Positions 1 through 9,411 of a stretch of 40,478 nucleotides of DNA are shown piece by piece. Origin of the DNA: an uncultured bacterium (lineage in GTDB: Bacteria > Cyanobacteriota > Vampirovibrionia > Gastranaerophilales > Gastranaerophilaceae); the NCBI GenBank assembly GCA_902765215.1, contig CACWZA010000016.1:1-40478 (forward strand), written 5' to 3'. Under the pieces are notes generated by a model, which saw nothing but the letters and a program-made list of their open reading frames with translations, was not told the DNA's origin and made no database searches. The translations under genes were made by a program, and so were the position numbers. Positions within the stretch are counted from its first letter, which is position 1. Each line of letters opens with the position of its first letter.

Positions 1-62
1 GGCTCGTGGCACTCTGCCGAACAAACGATTAAGTATCGTTTGTGAGAGGGGTAGCGCAGAAG
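1..62 (+). pseudogene. Broken 5' fragment of tRNA-Lys interrupted by a hairpin
   Basis: Bases 1-10 match bases 105-114 of the intact tRNA-Lys downstream, and bases 50-62 match its bases 120-132, so the outer parts of a tRNA 5' half are present. Between them, where the intact gene has only the start of the D-loop, lies a foreign stretch with a perfect 9-bp stem (21-29 with 35-43, 5-base loop). The anticodon and 3' half do not follow; after 62 the sequence becomes A-rich. It cannot make a tRNA. The window edge hides whatever lies upstream. Confidence 0.65.
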
Positions 63-103
63 CAAAAAAAAGAACTTTTACAATTTAATTTAAATCACCA
101 TAT

Positions 104-175
104 AGGCTCGTGGCGCAGTGGTAGCGCAGAAGACTCTTAATCTTTTGGTCGTGGGTTCGAATCCCACCGGGCCTA
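104..175 (+). tRNA. tRNA-Lys (anticodon CTT)
   Basis: The cloverleaf can be drawn fully. The acceptor stem 104-110 pairs with 168-174, with A175 as discriminator. The D-arm is GCGC/GCGC. The anticodon stem 129-133 pairs with 141-145 around the loop CTCTTAA, giving anticodon CTT, which reads the lysine codon AAG. The T-arm is GTGGG/CCCAC with loop TTCGAAT. No CCA is encoded. A broken 5' copy lies just upstream. Confidence 0.95.
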
Positions 176-223
176 TTTTTTCATGAAAAAACTTAATAAC
201 CATTTCCCTATTGCGCATATTTT

Positions 224-232
224 TGGTATAAT
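224..232 (+). promoter_or_regulatory. Extended -10 promoter of the ftsH run
   Basis: TGGTATAAT carries a consensus TATAAT (227-232) preceded by TGn. No good -35 hexamer is present at the usual distance, as is common for extended -10 promoters. The ftsH start lies about 60 bases downstream, with AGAGG at 278-282 as ribosome binding site. Confidence 0.6.
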
Positions 233-291
233 ACAAACAAGTCGGGGAAACCTGACAATATTTAGGTTTAGATAAATAGAGGTATACTTAT

Positions 292-2175
292 ATGAAAAGT
301 CAATCAGTCGGCATGTATGTGATACTAGGGATAATGGTTCTGGCATTTGTTTCAATGCTTTTTGCCGGTTCAACAACACAAACAACAGAACTATCTTACA
401 CAACCTTTGTTCAAAAACTGAACGCAGGTGAAATCAAAAGTGTCCAGATAGACAAAAATTCTGTTACAGCAATCCCTGTAAAACAACCTGAAGCACCAAA
501 AACAACCTCAAAGTACGAGGCGCTTATGGGAGCACCCGCACAGGCACCGACACTTCAATACCATGTACTTGTTCCTAATGCAGCGGATTTGATGGGCAAA
601 CTGGAAAAAGCAAATGTCGATATCAGTGTTAAAAAACCTAGTGAATCGTCACAAGTACTCGGGCTTTTGGGCTCGCTGATACTTCCTCTGCTATTTATTG
701 TATTCCTTGTTGTAATGGCAAAGAGTCTACAGGCAGGCGGTTCTCAGGCGATGTCCTTCGGTAAAAGCAAAGCAAAAATGCTTTTAGACAGTAAGGTAAA
801 AACAAAATTTGACGATGTTGCAGGGATTGACGAAGAAAAGAAAGAACTTGAAGAAATCGTTGATTTTCTGAAACACAGCGAAAAATATATTAAACTTGGT
901 GCAAAAATACCAAAAGGGGTTCTTTTGGTTGGTGCCCCGGGTACAGGTAAAACCCTCATGGCTAAAGCCGTTGCAGGGGAAGCAGGCGTTCCGTTCTTTT
1001 CAATAAGCGGTTCAGACTTCGTTGAAATGTTCGTCGGGGTAGGTGCAAGCCGTGTTCGTGACCTGTTTGAACAGGCAAAGAAACACCAGCCTTGCATTAT
1101 CTTTATCGACGAAATTGATGCAGTCGGCCGTCAACGCGGCGCAGGTTTAGGCGGCGGCCACGACGAAAGAGAACAAACCCTTAACCAGCTCCTTGTTGAA
1201 ATGGACGGGTTTGATAAGAACACAAACATTATCGTTATTGCAGCAACAAACAGACCTGACATATTAGATAATGCCCTTTTAAGACCGGGCAGATTTGACA
1301 GACAAATTGTTATCAACAAGCCTGATGTATTAGGCAGAGAAAAAATATTATTAGTACACGCTAAAAACAAACCGTTAGCGGAAGAAGTAGATTTAAAAGT
1401 TCTTGCAAAAAGAACTCCGGGGTTCACAGGTGCTGATTTGCAAAACCTTCTGAACGAGGCTGCACTTCTCGCGGCAAGACACGACAAAACAAAAGTCGAA
1501 ATGCCTGATTTAGAAGAAGCTATCGATAAGGTTATGGCAGGCCCTGAAAAGAAAAGCCGTATAATATCAGACGAGGAAAAAGAAAATACCGCATACCACG
1601 AAGTCGGTCACGCACTTCTTGCAAAACTGCTCAAAGGATGTGATCCTCTGCACAAGGTATCTATCATCCCACGCGGTATGGCACTCGGTATAACAATGAC
1701 TTTGCCTGAAAAAGATTATTTAACAATGAAGAAATCACAACTGCTCGACAGAATCACAATGACACTTGGCGGTCGTGTTGCGGAAGAAATAATCTACGGC
1801 CCTGAATCAGTAACAACAGGTGCATCAAACGATCTTGAAAAAGTATCGGAACTTGCAAGAAAAATGGTTACTATGTACGGTATGAGCGACAAAATGGGAA
1901 ATCTCACCTACGGCAAGTCACAAGAACATGTATTTATGGGCCGTGACTTTGGGCACAGCAGAGATTTTTCGGAAGAAATTGCCGCTGAGATAGACAAAGA
2001 AGTTAAGAAAATAATTGATGAACGCTACCAAATTGCAAAAGATTTGTTATTACAAAATCGTGATATGCTTGATTACATATCAAAAGCGCTTCTTGACAAA
2101 GAAACACTTGATGAAAAAGATTTTGACGAACTGATGCAAACCGTTCAAAACAACAGAAATACAAATGAGGGATAA
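292..2175 (+). CDS. ftsH: ATP-dependent zinc metalloprotease FtsH
   Basis: Membrane-anchored hexameric AAA+ protease that extracts and degrades unassembled membrane proteins and some short-lived cytosolic regulators. The 627 residues follow the family order: N-terminal membrane segment (about 8-25), a short exported domain, a second membrane segment (about 122-143), then the AAA module. Walker A GAPGTGKT is at 214-221 and Walker B IIFIDEID at 269-276. The protease domain has HEVGH at 436-440 (zinc ligands H436 and H440, catalytic E437), with D514 in the ASNDLEKV stretch as the expected third ligand. Length is normal. The start is supported by AGAGG 9 bases upstream. It is the first gene of a tight run; the next gene begins 4 bases after its stop. 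Confidence 0.97.
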   Translation: MKSQSVGMYVILGIMVLAFVSMLFAGSTTQTTELSYTTFVQKLNAGEIKSVQIDKNSVTAIPVKQPEAPKTTSKYEALMGAPAQAPTLQYHVLVPNAADLMGKLEKANVDISVKKPSESSQVLGLLGSLILPLLFIVFLVVMAKSLQAGGSQAMSFGKSKAKMLLDSKVKTKFDDVAGIDEEKKELEEIVDFLKHSEKYIKLGAKIPKGVLLVGAPGTGKTLMAKAVAGEAGVPFFSISGSDFVEMFVGVGASRVRDLFEQAKKHQPCIIFIDEIDAVGRQRGAGLGGGHDEREQTLNQLLVEMDGFDKNTNIIVIAATNRPDILDNALLRPGRFDRQIVINKPDVLGREKILLVHAKNKPLAEEVDLKVLAKRTPGFTGADLQNLLNEAALLAARHDKTKVEMPDLEEAIDKVMAGPEKKSRIISDEEKENTAYHEVGHALLAKLLKGCDPLHKVSIIPRGMALGITMTLPEKDYLTMKKSQLLDRITMTLGGRVAEEIIYGPESVTTGASNDLEKVSELARKMVTMYGMSDKMGNLTYGKSQEHVFMGRDFGHSRDFSEEIAAEIDKEVKKIIDERYQIAKDLLLQNRDMLDYISKALLDKETLDEKDFDELMQTVQNNRNTNEG

Positions 2176-2179
2176 TAAC

Positions 2180-2644
2180 ATGAGTGAACAAGATTTAATA
2201 TTTCAACAGTACAAACTTTATTCAGAACAAAAAGAAAGTTTTATTTCAAGAAGTTTTGGGATAAACAGATTTTATCTGTGCTTATGCATAATTCTGTTAT
2301 TTGCCGTTTATTTCACAAAAACAGCAATATTCGCTTATTCAGTTCCTCTTAGTGTACTTCTTGCCATTATAGGGCTCAGCTGTTCCGTATTATGGTGGAT
2401 GAACATGGATTCCTATAATATGCTTATAAAAATCAAATTCGCAAAGGTACTGGAAGAAATCGAAAAAAAATTACCTGTTCAGCCGTACGGCGATGAATAC
2501 AAAGGAATAAAAGAATATCGCGAAAACAAAAAGATGTTCTTATTCTCTGATATTCAAAAGAGTGTTGCGGTAGTTGTTTTCCTTATGTTCTTTGTATCTT
2601 TGATAGAAACAATAATTCCGATTATCGTAAAAACAATCGCATAA
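2180..2644 (+). CDS. Small three-helix membrane protein, RipA/SLATT-like
   Basis: A protein of 154 residues with three predicted membrane segments (about 30-46, 51-76 and 127-150) separated by a cytosolic-looking stretch. The pattern WWMNMDSYNMLIKIKF followed by EIEKKLPVQPYGDEY recalls the RipA-type octameric membrane proteins, which share a W-x(n)-SY..L...KF...EIE..LP..P signature. That assignment comes from memory of the family and is tentative. An in-frame ATG at 2165 overlaps the ftsH stop, but the ATG at 2180 is preceded by GAGGG at a better distance, so I chose it. Its place between ftsH and metH in one run suggests co-transcription and possibly a link to membrane stress, but no function is shown. 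Confidence 0.75.
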   Translation: MSEQDLIFQQYKLYSEQKESFISRSFGINRFYLCLCIILLFAVYFTKTAIFAYSVPLSVLLAIIGLSCSVLWWMNMDSYNMLIKIKFAKVLEEIEKKLPVQPYGDEYKGIKEYRENKKMFLFSDIQKSVAVVVFLMFFVSLIETIIPIIVKTIA

Positions 2645-2663
2645 GAATAAATCAGGTGATTAA

Positions 2664-5333
2664 GTGAAAAAGAGTTTTAAAGAGTGCTTGGGGGAGAAAA
2701 TACTGATTCTTGACGGGGCAATGGGAACAATGCTGCAACGCCAGAATTTGACTGAATCAGATTTCAGAGGGAATCTGTTTAAAAACTCTGACATAGATTT
2801 GAAAGGAAATAATGATCTCTTATCAATAACCAAACCTGACGCAATCGAAAAAGTACACAGAGAGTATTTAGAGGCAGGGGCAGACATTATTGAGTGCAAC
2901 ACATTTAGTGCAAACTCAATCTCACAAAAAGACTACAATCTGGAAGGTTATGTAAAAGAGATAAACACCTCTGCCGTAAGACTGGCACGCAGCCTTGCAG
3001 AAGAATATTCAACACCAGACAAACCAAGGTTTATAGCGGGCTCTATCGGGCCTACAAACAAGTCGGCATCAATATCTCCTGATGTTATGAACCCTGATTA
3101 CAGAGATGTTACCTTTGACGAACTTGTTGAATGTTACAAAGAACAGACGGATATCCTTGCAAAAGAAGGGGTGGATGTTTTCTTAATAGAAACAATCTTT
3201 GACACACTGAACGCAAAAGCGGCAATTTATGCAATAAAGAAAACCTTGAAAGAACAAAATAAAGATATCCCGATTATAATATCCGTTACCTTAACCGATA
3301 AATCAGGAAGAACTTTATCCGGACAAACCCTCGAAGCATTTTATTACAGCATAGAATACGCAAAACCGATTGCTGTTGGTTTAAACTGCTCTATGGGTAT
3401 TGATGCAATGATTCCGTACATAGAGGAATTGGGCAAATATGCAAACTGCGGCATTTCACTATATGCAAATGCAGGACTTCCAAACGAGTTCGGAGGGTAC
3501 GACGAAACCCCCGAACACATGGCAGAAGGTTACGAAAAACTGGCAAAACAAGAACTGTTGAATATTGCAGGCGGCTGCTGCGGAACTTCACCGGAACACA
3601 TTAAAGCAATCGCCCAAAAACTTAACGGATATAAACCACGCAAGATTGAACAAAAACAAAAGAATTATTCTTCCTTCTGCGGACTTGAACCGTTTATATA
3701 CGACGGAAATCAAAACTTTATTATGATTGGGGAACGCTCTAATGTCACGGGTTCAAGAAAATTCGCAAAACTGATACAGGAAGGGAACTTCACGGAAGCG
3801 CTTCAAATAGCAAAGAAACAAATCGAAAACGGGGCGAACATAATTGATATCTGTATGGATTCTGACCTGTCAAACTCAAAAGAGGATATGTGCAAATTCT
3901 TAAAACTGATTGCATCAGAACCTGAAATATCAAAAGTACCTATTATGCTGGATTCTTCCGATTTTAATGTAATAAAAGCGGGGTTAAAATGTATCCAGTC
4001 AAAACCGATAGTTAACTCTATCAGCCTTAAAGCGGGTGAAGAAAACTTTATTAAACAGGCAAAAGAAATAAGAGATTTAGGCGGCTCGGTAGTCGTTATG
4101 GCATTTGACGAGAACGGTCAGGCAACGGGAGTCGAGGACAGAGTTGAAATAGTATCAAGAGCATACAAAATTCTGACAGAAGAATGCAAAATACACCCGA
4201 CTGATATCATTTTTGATTTAAATGTTTTTCCTCTGGCAACAGGGATGAAAGAACATAACGACAATGCAACTTCCTTTATAGAAGCATTAAAGATTTTAAG
4301 AAACAAATTTCCGCTCGTTCTGTTTTCAGGCGGGATAAGTAATATATCCTTCTCTTTCAGAGGGGTAAATATTGTTCGTGAAGCAATACACACAGTATTC
4401 CTATACCACGCAATAAAAGCAGGTTTAACAATGGGAATTGTAAATGCGGGGATGCTTCAAACCTATGATCAGATAGAAGAACCGCTAAAAACACTTGTTG
4501 AGGATGTAGTTCTGAACCGTTCAGAAAATGCTTCTGAAAAACTTTTAGAATATGTTGAAAGCGGAAAATGGAAAACAGAACCCGAAACAACAGTAAAAAA
4601 AGTCGAGGAATGGAGAAAAGAGCCTGTTGATAAACGCATACAGCACGCACTTATCAAAGGTGATACCCAATATATTGACGAAGATTTGGCTGAAGCCTTA
4701 ACAAAATATTCACCGATAGATATTATTGAGAAAATCTTGCTCGAAGGAATGAATATTGTCGGAGAATACTTTGGCTCAGGGAAAATGTTCCTCCCTCAGG
4801 TTGTAAAATCGTCACGCATTATGAAAGAAATCGTAGACAAACTTCAGGACAAATTTGAGCAATCAGACAACTCAAAAAAACTCGGAACGGTAGTACTTGC
4901 AACAGTAAAAGGAGATGTTCACGATATCGGGAAAAATATTCTTTCTCTTATCCTGACCTGCAACAACTTCCGTGTTGTAGATTTGGGGGTTATGGTTAAC
5001 TCTACGGATATACTTGAAAGCGCAAGAGAACAAAATGCAGATATTATTGCACTATCAGGGCTTATCACACCATCATTAGAGGAAATGCAAAAGGTTGCGG
5101 AACGGATGGAAAGAGAAGGGTTTAAACTCCCTGCGCTTATGGTTGGCGGGGCGACAACAAGCAAAAAACATACCGCAATAAAAATCGCACCGAATTATCA
5201 CGGTCTGGTTGTACACACAACAAATGCTTCAGAAGCGGCTGTTGCTGCACAAAAAATTGTGCTCAAGGATGAAAAATTTATTTCAGGAATAAGAGAAGAA
5301 CAACAAAGAATTTTGAAAGAATATCAGTCATGA
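2664..5333 (+). CDS. metH: Cobalamin-dependent methionine synthase, short form lacking the activation domain
   Basis: Transfers the methyl group of 5-methyltetrahydrofolate to homocysteine through a cobalamin carrier. Domains in order: homocysteine-binding (1-about 315, zinc ligands C242 in GLNCSMG and C305/C306 in GGCCGT), pterin-binding (from about 350, IGERSNVTGSRKF), the helical cap, and the B12 domain with GDVHDIGKN at 750-758, where H753 is the lower axial cobalt ligand. At 889 residues it ends right after the B12 domain. The C-terminal S-adenosylmethionine-binding reactivation domain (about 330 residues in E. coli MetH) is absent, so oxidised cobalamin must be rescued by another protein or not at all. 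It uses a GTG start with AGGTGAT upstream. Its stop overlaps the next start (ATGA). Confidence 0.93.
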   Translation: MKKSFKECLGEKILILDGAMGTMLQRQNLTESDFRGNLFKNSDIDLKGNNDLLSITKPDAIEKVHREYLEAGADIIECNTFSANSISQKDYNLEGYVKEINTSAVRLARSLAEEYSTPDKPRFIAGSIGPTNKSASISPDVMNPDYRDVTFDELVECYKEQTDILAKEGVDVFLIETIFDTLNAKAAIYAIKKTLKEQNKDIPIIISVTLTDKSGRTLSGQTLEAFYYSIEYAKPIAVGLNCSMGIDAMIPYIEELGKYANCGISLYANAGLPNEFGGYDETPEHMAEGYEKLAKQELLNIAGGCCGTSPEHIKAIAQKLNGYKPRKIEQKQKNYSSFCGLEPFIYDGNQNFIMIGERSNVTGSRKFAKLIQEGNFTEALQIAKKQIENGANIIDICMDSDLSNSKEDMCKFLKLIASEPEISKVPIMLDSSDFNVIKAGLKCIQSKPIVNSISLKAGEENFIKQAKEIRDLGGSVVVMAFDENGQATGVEDRVEIVSRAYKILTEECKIHPTDIIFDLNVFPLATGMKEHNDNATSFIEALKILRNKFPLVLFSGGISNISFSFRGVNIVREAIHTVFLYHAIKAGLTMGIVNAGMLQTYDQIEEPLKTLVEDVVLNRSENASEKLLEYVESGKWKTEPETTVKKVEEWRKEPVDKRIQHALIKGDTQYIDEDLAEALTKYSPIDIIEKILLEGMNIVGEYFGSGKMFLPQVVKSSRIMKEIVDKLQDKFEQSDNSKKLGTVVLATVKGDVHDIGKNILSLILTCNNFRVVDLGVMVNSTDILESAREQNADIIALSGLITPSLEEMQKVAERMEREGFKLPALMVGGATTSKKHTAIKIAPNYHGLVVHTTNASEAAVAAQKIVLKDEKFISGIREEQQRILKEYQS

Positions 5334-7159
5334 AAAATATAATTGAAACATTAAACGAACGAACACTCGTATTTGACGGAGCAATGGGAACAACTATTTA
5401 TTCAAGAGGGGTTTTCATAAATACCTGTTTTGATGAGTTAAACCTCTCAAGACCTGATTTGATTAAAGAAATTCATCAGGAATATGTTGATGCGGGAGCA
5501 GATGTTATTCTCACCAATACATTCGGGGCAAACAGTATTAAACTAAAAAAATACGGACTCGGGGGCAAATGTAAAGAGATTAACGAAGCAGGGGTAAAAC
5601 TTGCAAAAGAAATTGCGGGCGACAAAGTCTATGTTTTAGGGTCAGTCGGATCAAGACTAAAACTCGGCTCGATTATGACAAGTGAAAATCAGCAGGAAAT
5701 AGAGGACAGCTACCACGAACAAATAAGTGCACTTGTTAAAGCAGGTGTTGACGGGATAATGCTTGAAACATATTTTGACCTAAAAGAACTCCTTTTAGGG
5801 GCGAAGATTGCTAAATCTTATAATATACCTGTTATCGCCTCTATGACATCAAGAAAAGAACTTGAAACACCTGAGGGGCTTGATATTGCAAAGGCACTTC
5901 AGAAACTGGACAAATGCTCTGATATAGATGCTTTGGGGTTAAACTGTACAATAGGCCCTCACGCAATGCTTAGTGCCGTAAAAAAAGTTATAGACAAAAT
6001 TCATAAGCCATTAATTATCCGCCCGAATGCGGGGAACCCGAAAAAACTTGAGGGAAGAACAATCTATATGAACACCCCTGAGTATTTTACGACCTATTGT
6101 AAACACTATATTGAACTCGGGGTAAAAGGGGTAGGCGGCTGCTGCGGAACTGGCCACAAACATATTGAGGATATGGCAAAAGCAGTCAAGGCGATTACTT
6201 CTGCTAAAAAGAAAATTGAAATAATTAAATCTGATAATACCGAACTGGCGGAAATAAATGTTACTCCAACCATTGAAAAGAGTAACTTTGCAAAAAAACT
6301 GTTCTCAAAAGAACACGCAACAACAATTGAAATAACCCCGCCCCGTTCAACAGATTTAACAGATGTATTAAAAAAAGTGGAACAATGTAAAGAGGCAGGA
6401 ATAGATGCAATAAATATACCAGACGGGCCGCGCGCAAGCTCAAGAATATCACCGCTTGTTACTGCACTTATGATAGAGCAAAAGACAGGAATGGAAACAA
6501 TTCTGCACTACTGCTGCAGAGACAGAAACCTTATAGGGATGCAATCAGACCTTTTAGGCGGTTATGCAGGAGGGCTGAAAAACTATCTTATTGTAACGGG
6601 AGATCCTCCAAAACTCGGAAATTACCCGGATGCAACAGCTGTATTTGATGTTGATGCCGTAGGGCTCACAACCGTAGTGAACAACCTTAACCACGGACTT
6701 GATATTGCAGGAAACACTATTAACCCGCCAACATCAATTCTTATCGGGGTTGGAGCAAACCCTTGCGCACTCGATATTGAAAAAGAAATCAACCACTTTC
6801 ACAACAAAGTAAAAGCAGGAGCGGAATTTGTAATCACTCAGCCTGTTTTTGACACGGACAGTTTGATAAAATTCATTGACAAAATACGCAATCTTGATAT
6901 AGATATCCCTCTTGTTGCAGGTATTTGGCCATTAGTTTCATACAGGAACGCTATGTTTTTAAAAACGGAAGTTCCGGGGGTTGTTGTACCTGATTCAATT
7001 ATTGAAAGAATGTCAAAAGCAACAACAAAAGAAGACGGAATAAAAATAGGACTTGAAATTGCAATAGAAATGAAGAACAAAATTGCCCCTTATGTTGCAG
7101 GATATCAGGTAAGTGCACCTTTCGGAAAAGTTGAATGTGCAGTTGAAGTATTGAAGTAA
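5330..7159 (+). CDS. Homocysteine S-methyltransferase / 5,10-methylenetetrahydrofolate reductase fusion
   Basis: A 609-residue fusion of the YitJ type. Residues 1-about 290 form a homocysteine methyltransferase barrel with zinc ligands C206 (GLNCTIG) and C271/C272 (GGCCGTG). Residues about 325-609 form a MetF-type flavin reductase that makes 5-methyltetrahydrofolate (TIEITPPRS near its start, then INIPDGPRASSRISP and TGDPPKLGNYPD). It overlaps metH by four bases, so the two are almost certainly translationally coupled: the reductase half supplies the methyl donor that MetH uses. The run therefore encodes two separate homocysteine methyltransferase domains. A noncoding gap of about 90 bases follows before the next gene. 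Confidence 0.93.
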   Translation: MKNIIETLNERTLVFDGAMGTTIYSRGVFINTCFDELNLSRPDLIKEIHQEYVDAGADVILTNTFGANSIKLKKYGLGGKCKEINEAGVKLAKEIAGDKVYVLGSVGSRLKLGSIMTSENQQEIEDSYHEQISALVKAGVDGIMLETYFDLKELLLGAKIAKSYNIPVIASMTSRKELETPEGLDIAKALQKLDKCSDIDALGLNCTIGPHAMLSAVKKVIDKIHKPLIIRPNAGNPKKLEGRTIYMNTPEYFTTYCKHYIELGVKGVGGCCGTGHKHIEDMAKAVKAITSAKKKIEIIKSDNTELAEINVTPTIEKSNFAKKLFSKEHATTIEITPPRSTDLTDVLKKVEQCKEAGIDAINIPDGPRASSRISPLVTALMIEQKTGMETILHYCCRDRNLIGMQSDLLGGYAGGLKNYLIVTGDPPKLGNYPDATAVFDVDAVGLTTVVNNLNHGLDIAGNTINPPTSILIGVGANPCALDIEKEINHFHNKVKAGAEFVITQPVFDTDSLIKFIDKIRNLDIDIPLVAGIWPLVSYRNAMFLKTEVPGVVVPDSIIERMSKATTKEDGIKIGLEIAIEMKNKIAPYVAGYQVSAPFGKVECAVEVLK

Positions 7160-7211
7160 TGTAACAAATGTAACAATTTTCGAAAGCATTGAAAACAGGC
7201 TCTTTTAAACG

Positions 7212-7234
7212 ACTTTATATATATGTCGTATAAG
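7212..7234 (+). promoter_or_regulatory. ACTTTATATATA promoter-like motif, partly palindromic
   Basis: ACTTTATATATA matches the core of the longer motif at 27511-27533, 27978-28000 and 32051-32073 (minus). Here it sits inside a perfect ACGAC/GTCGT inverted repeat and is followed by TATAAGAT. The distance to the ATG at 7253 (29 bases) equals that of the copy in front of the minus-strand gene ending at 31782. This makes the upstream ATG at 7223, which lies inside the motif, an unlikely start. Confidence 0.5.
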
Positions 7235-7252
7235 ATAGAGAGCAATATATTC

Positions 7253-9409
7253 ATGGCATTTCCTGATTCTAACATTAATGTTAATAATCAAGGCGGCACC
7301 GTTACTACAGGCAGCGGCAGTAATAGTGTTGGGTCAGCTTCAGGTTCATCAAAAGCGACAATCCAAGACATCTTCAACAGAAAGATGACCAGAGCACAAG
7401 TTCAAAATGAGTTTGGACAAGCAGGATTAGATTTATTTGATAAAGCAAACACAGACGGTCAAGACGGGATTTCTCAGGACGAATTAAATGCATATAACAA
7501 TCCTCAGCCAAAAGTTGAAGATTTAACAAGCAAGTCAGGCAAACGCACTGCACCCGGAGGGGTGTATACTGTCGTAAGCGGCGACACATTAAGCAAAATC
7601 GCTGCTGATTTTGGTGTTGCACTGATTCCTCTTTATGACAACAACAGAGATGTTATCGGAAACAACATAAATAAAATCCAAGTCGGGATGAAAATACGGA
7701 TAAAAGAGGGTGGAACAAGTTCAAATCCTGCTTCAAACGATGCAACAGTATCTGACGGAGAAAAACCGGCACAACAATCAGGCAGAACAGAAGCAGAAAA
7801 AGAAGAATTAAGAAACACTCTACGCCAGTACGCTCAACAATTAAGACCTAGCGAACAACCATGTATATTTGTAGGAATGACTCGTGCTCAGGCTGAAAAA
7901 ATCGGCGGCAAAACATTAGAAGTCTTCAATCAGTATTGTAAAGGAGCAGATAAAATATCAAACTCTGCGTTCGCGGAATATCAAAAAACATTAATGCCTC
8001 AATTAAACGCAGAAAATCTGACAAAAATGTTAAACGGAATTGTTGGCGAAAATTTTGATAAAAAAGATTTAGAAATACTTGTAGATGAAGTCTTGCCGAC
8101 TCTGATGGATATGAGCGGAGCAAAACAATCTGAAAAATCAGATGAAATCTCAGGAGATGTACAGTCATTATTACTTGATTTAACAAATGATACTTCATTA
8201 TCACCGGGAGAAAAAAGTAAAAGGTTCTATGAAGAATTAAAAACAAGAATAGAAGACGATAAAAACGATGAAAACGGTGCATATAACTACCACAAAAACA
8301 GATTAAAAAATGGGGAGTTCACAGAGTTCGAAAAGAACTATCTCGGATTAACCGGTGATGTTGAACTCACAGAGGAACAACTTGAACAATATGCACAACT
8401 TGCAGCAAAAGCCGAATTTATTTTACCGGTAGTTACATCCTTAAAAGATGCCGTAAACAGAAAAGATGACAAAGCTTTGATGACATTGATTATGAATGTC
8501 GGAAAAGATTTCTTTGGTAATGCCGATGTCCAAGGTATCTTACAAATGTACGGTTTGTCAGCAATCGTCAATGAGCTGAATCAACGACTTGTTGCAAACG
8601 AATGGGCTGAAAACGGAACCCTGGACTTAAACGAAACAAGCGATTTTGTCGGTAAATTATACGCTGCAAGCGTTATCAAAAACGCAGACGAAGAACATGT
8701 ACAAATCTTCATAGAAAACAATGCAGATCACCTTGATATGATTCAGGAAGCTGCAAAAGCCGTCATTAACAACATGGAAGACGGCGACAAAAAAACCGCA
8801 TTAGAAAATGCAATTAATAATGCTGTAAGCAATGTACAAAACGGAACTGTCGGCTCTGATAACAGTCAAAAAGGTGCAGCTGACAGAGGCGCTTATTCAA
8901 ATAACACATACAATACCCAAGGAAATGGCTCCAATACGGCTTATGTATCTGCGCCTAACTTTGATACACAACAATCAAGAGAAGTTAATGACTTAAAGAA
9001 AGCAGCAACCGCATATCAGCTCCAAAACCAAAAACCCGAAGAAAAACAAAAAGAATTATCATACGACGAATACAAATCACTCACACAGGCAACTGCCCTG
9101 AGAGTGCTGAAACGACTTGACCCTGTCACACAGGCAACTATAATCAAAAACATTGTTGCCGATAACAAGGGTAATTCAAAAGAGATGGTAACTATTTACG
9201 ACGACACAGACTGTTTTGCTCTCATGACAGCCATCAAAAACAACTTTATCCAAAAAGGACAAGGGTTACAACTCGATTTACTCACAAACGGTAACCAACT
9301 TGTACAAAAATTCCTGATAAAAGAAGGTGTAATAACAAACGAAGACTTAGCTCACCTGTCTAATGAAGACAGAAGTAAACTTGAAGAAGATGGCATCCTT
9401 AGTGCATAA
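7253..9409 (+). CDS. Large LysM protein with EF-hand-like repeats
   Basis: A protein of 718 residues with no recognisable enzyme domain. After a Gly/Ser-rich N-terminus, residues 63-78 read as an EF-hand-type calcium loop (D-x-N-x-D-G-x-D-G-I-S-x-x-E). Residues about 104-153 form a LysM domain (YTVVSGDTLSKIAADFGV ... IQVGMKIRI), which normally binds peptidoglycan or chitin-like glycans. The block starting MTRAQ at 45 is repeated loosely at 209 (MTRAQ ... DKISNSAFAEY). The rest is polar and helix-rich, with a Asn/Gln-rich patch near 540-590. No signal peptide is visible, which is odd for a LysM protein. The start at 7253 has AGAG upstream; an ATG at 7223 is also in frame but lies in the promoter motif. 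Confidence 0.8.
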   Translation: MAFPDSNINVNNQGGTVTTGSGSNSVGSASGSSKATIQDIFNRKMTRAQVQNEFGQAGLDLFDKANTDGQDGISQDELNAYNNPQPKVEDLTSKSGKRTAPGGVYTVVSGDTLSKIAADFGVALIPLYDNNRDVIGNNINKIQVGMKIRIKEGGTSSNPASNDATVSDGEKPAQQSGRTEAEKEELRNTLRQYAQQLRPSEQPCIFVGMTRAQAEKIGGKTLEVFNQYCKGADKISNSAFAEYQKTLMPQLNAENLTKMLNGIVGENFDKKDLEILVDEVLPTLMDMSGAKQSEKSDEISGDVQSLLLDLTNDTSLSPGEKSKRFYEELKTRIEDDKNDENGAYNYHKNRLKNGEFTEFEKNYLGLTGDVELTEEQLEQYAQLAAKAEFILPVVTSLKDAVNRKDDKALMTLIMNVGKDFFGNADVQGILQMYGLSAIVNELNQRLVANEWAENGTLDLNETSDFVGKLYAASVIKNADEEHVQIFIENNADHLDMIQEAAKAVINNMEDGDKKTALENAINNAVSNVQNGTVGSDNSQKGAADRGAYSNNTYNTQGNGSNTAYVSAPNFDTQQSREVNDLKKAATAYQLQNQKPEEKQKELSYDEYKSLTQATALRVLKRLDPVTQATIIKNIVADNKGNSKEMVTIYDDTDCFALMTAIKNNFIQKGQGLQLDLLTNGNQLVQKFLIKEGVITNEDLAHLSNEDRSKLEEDGILSA

Positions 9410-9411
9410 TG

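Noticed and set aside
2-7159. Possible cobalamin or SAM riboswitch controlling metH
   Set aside because: Only 19 bases lie before metH, and the 116 bases before ftsH do not contain recognisable riboswitch elements.
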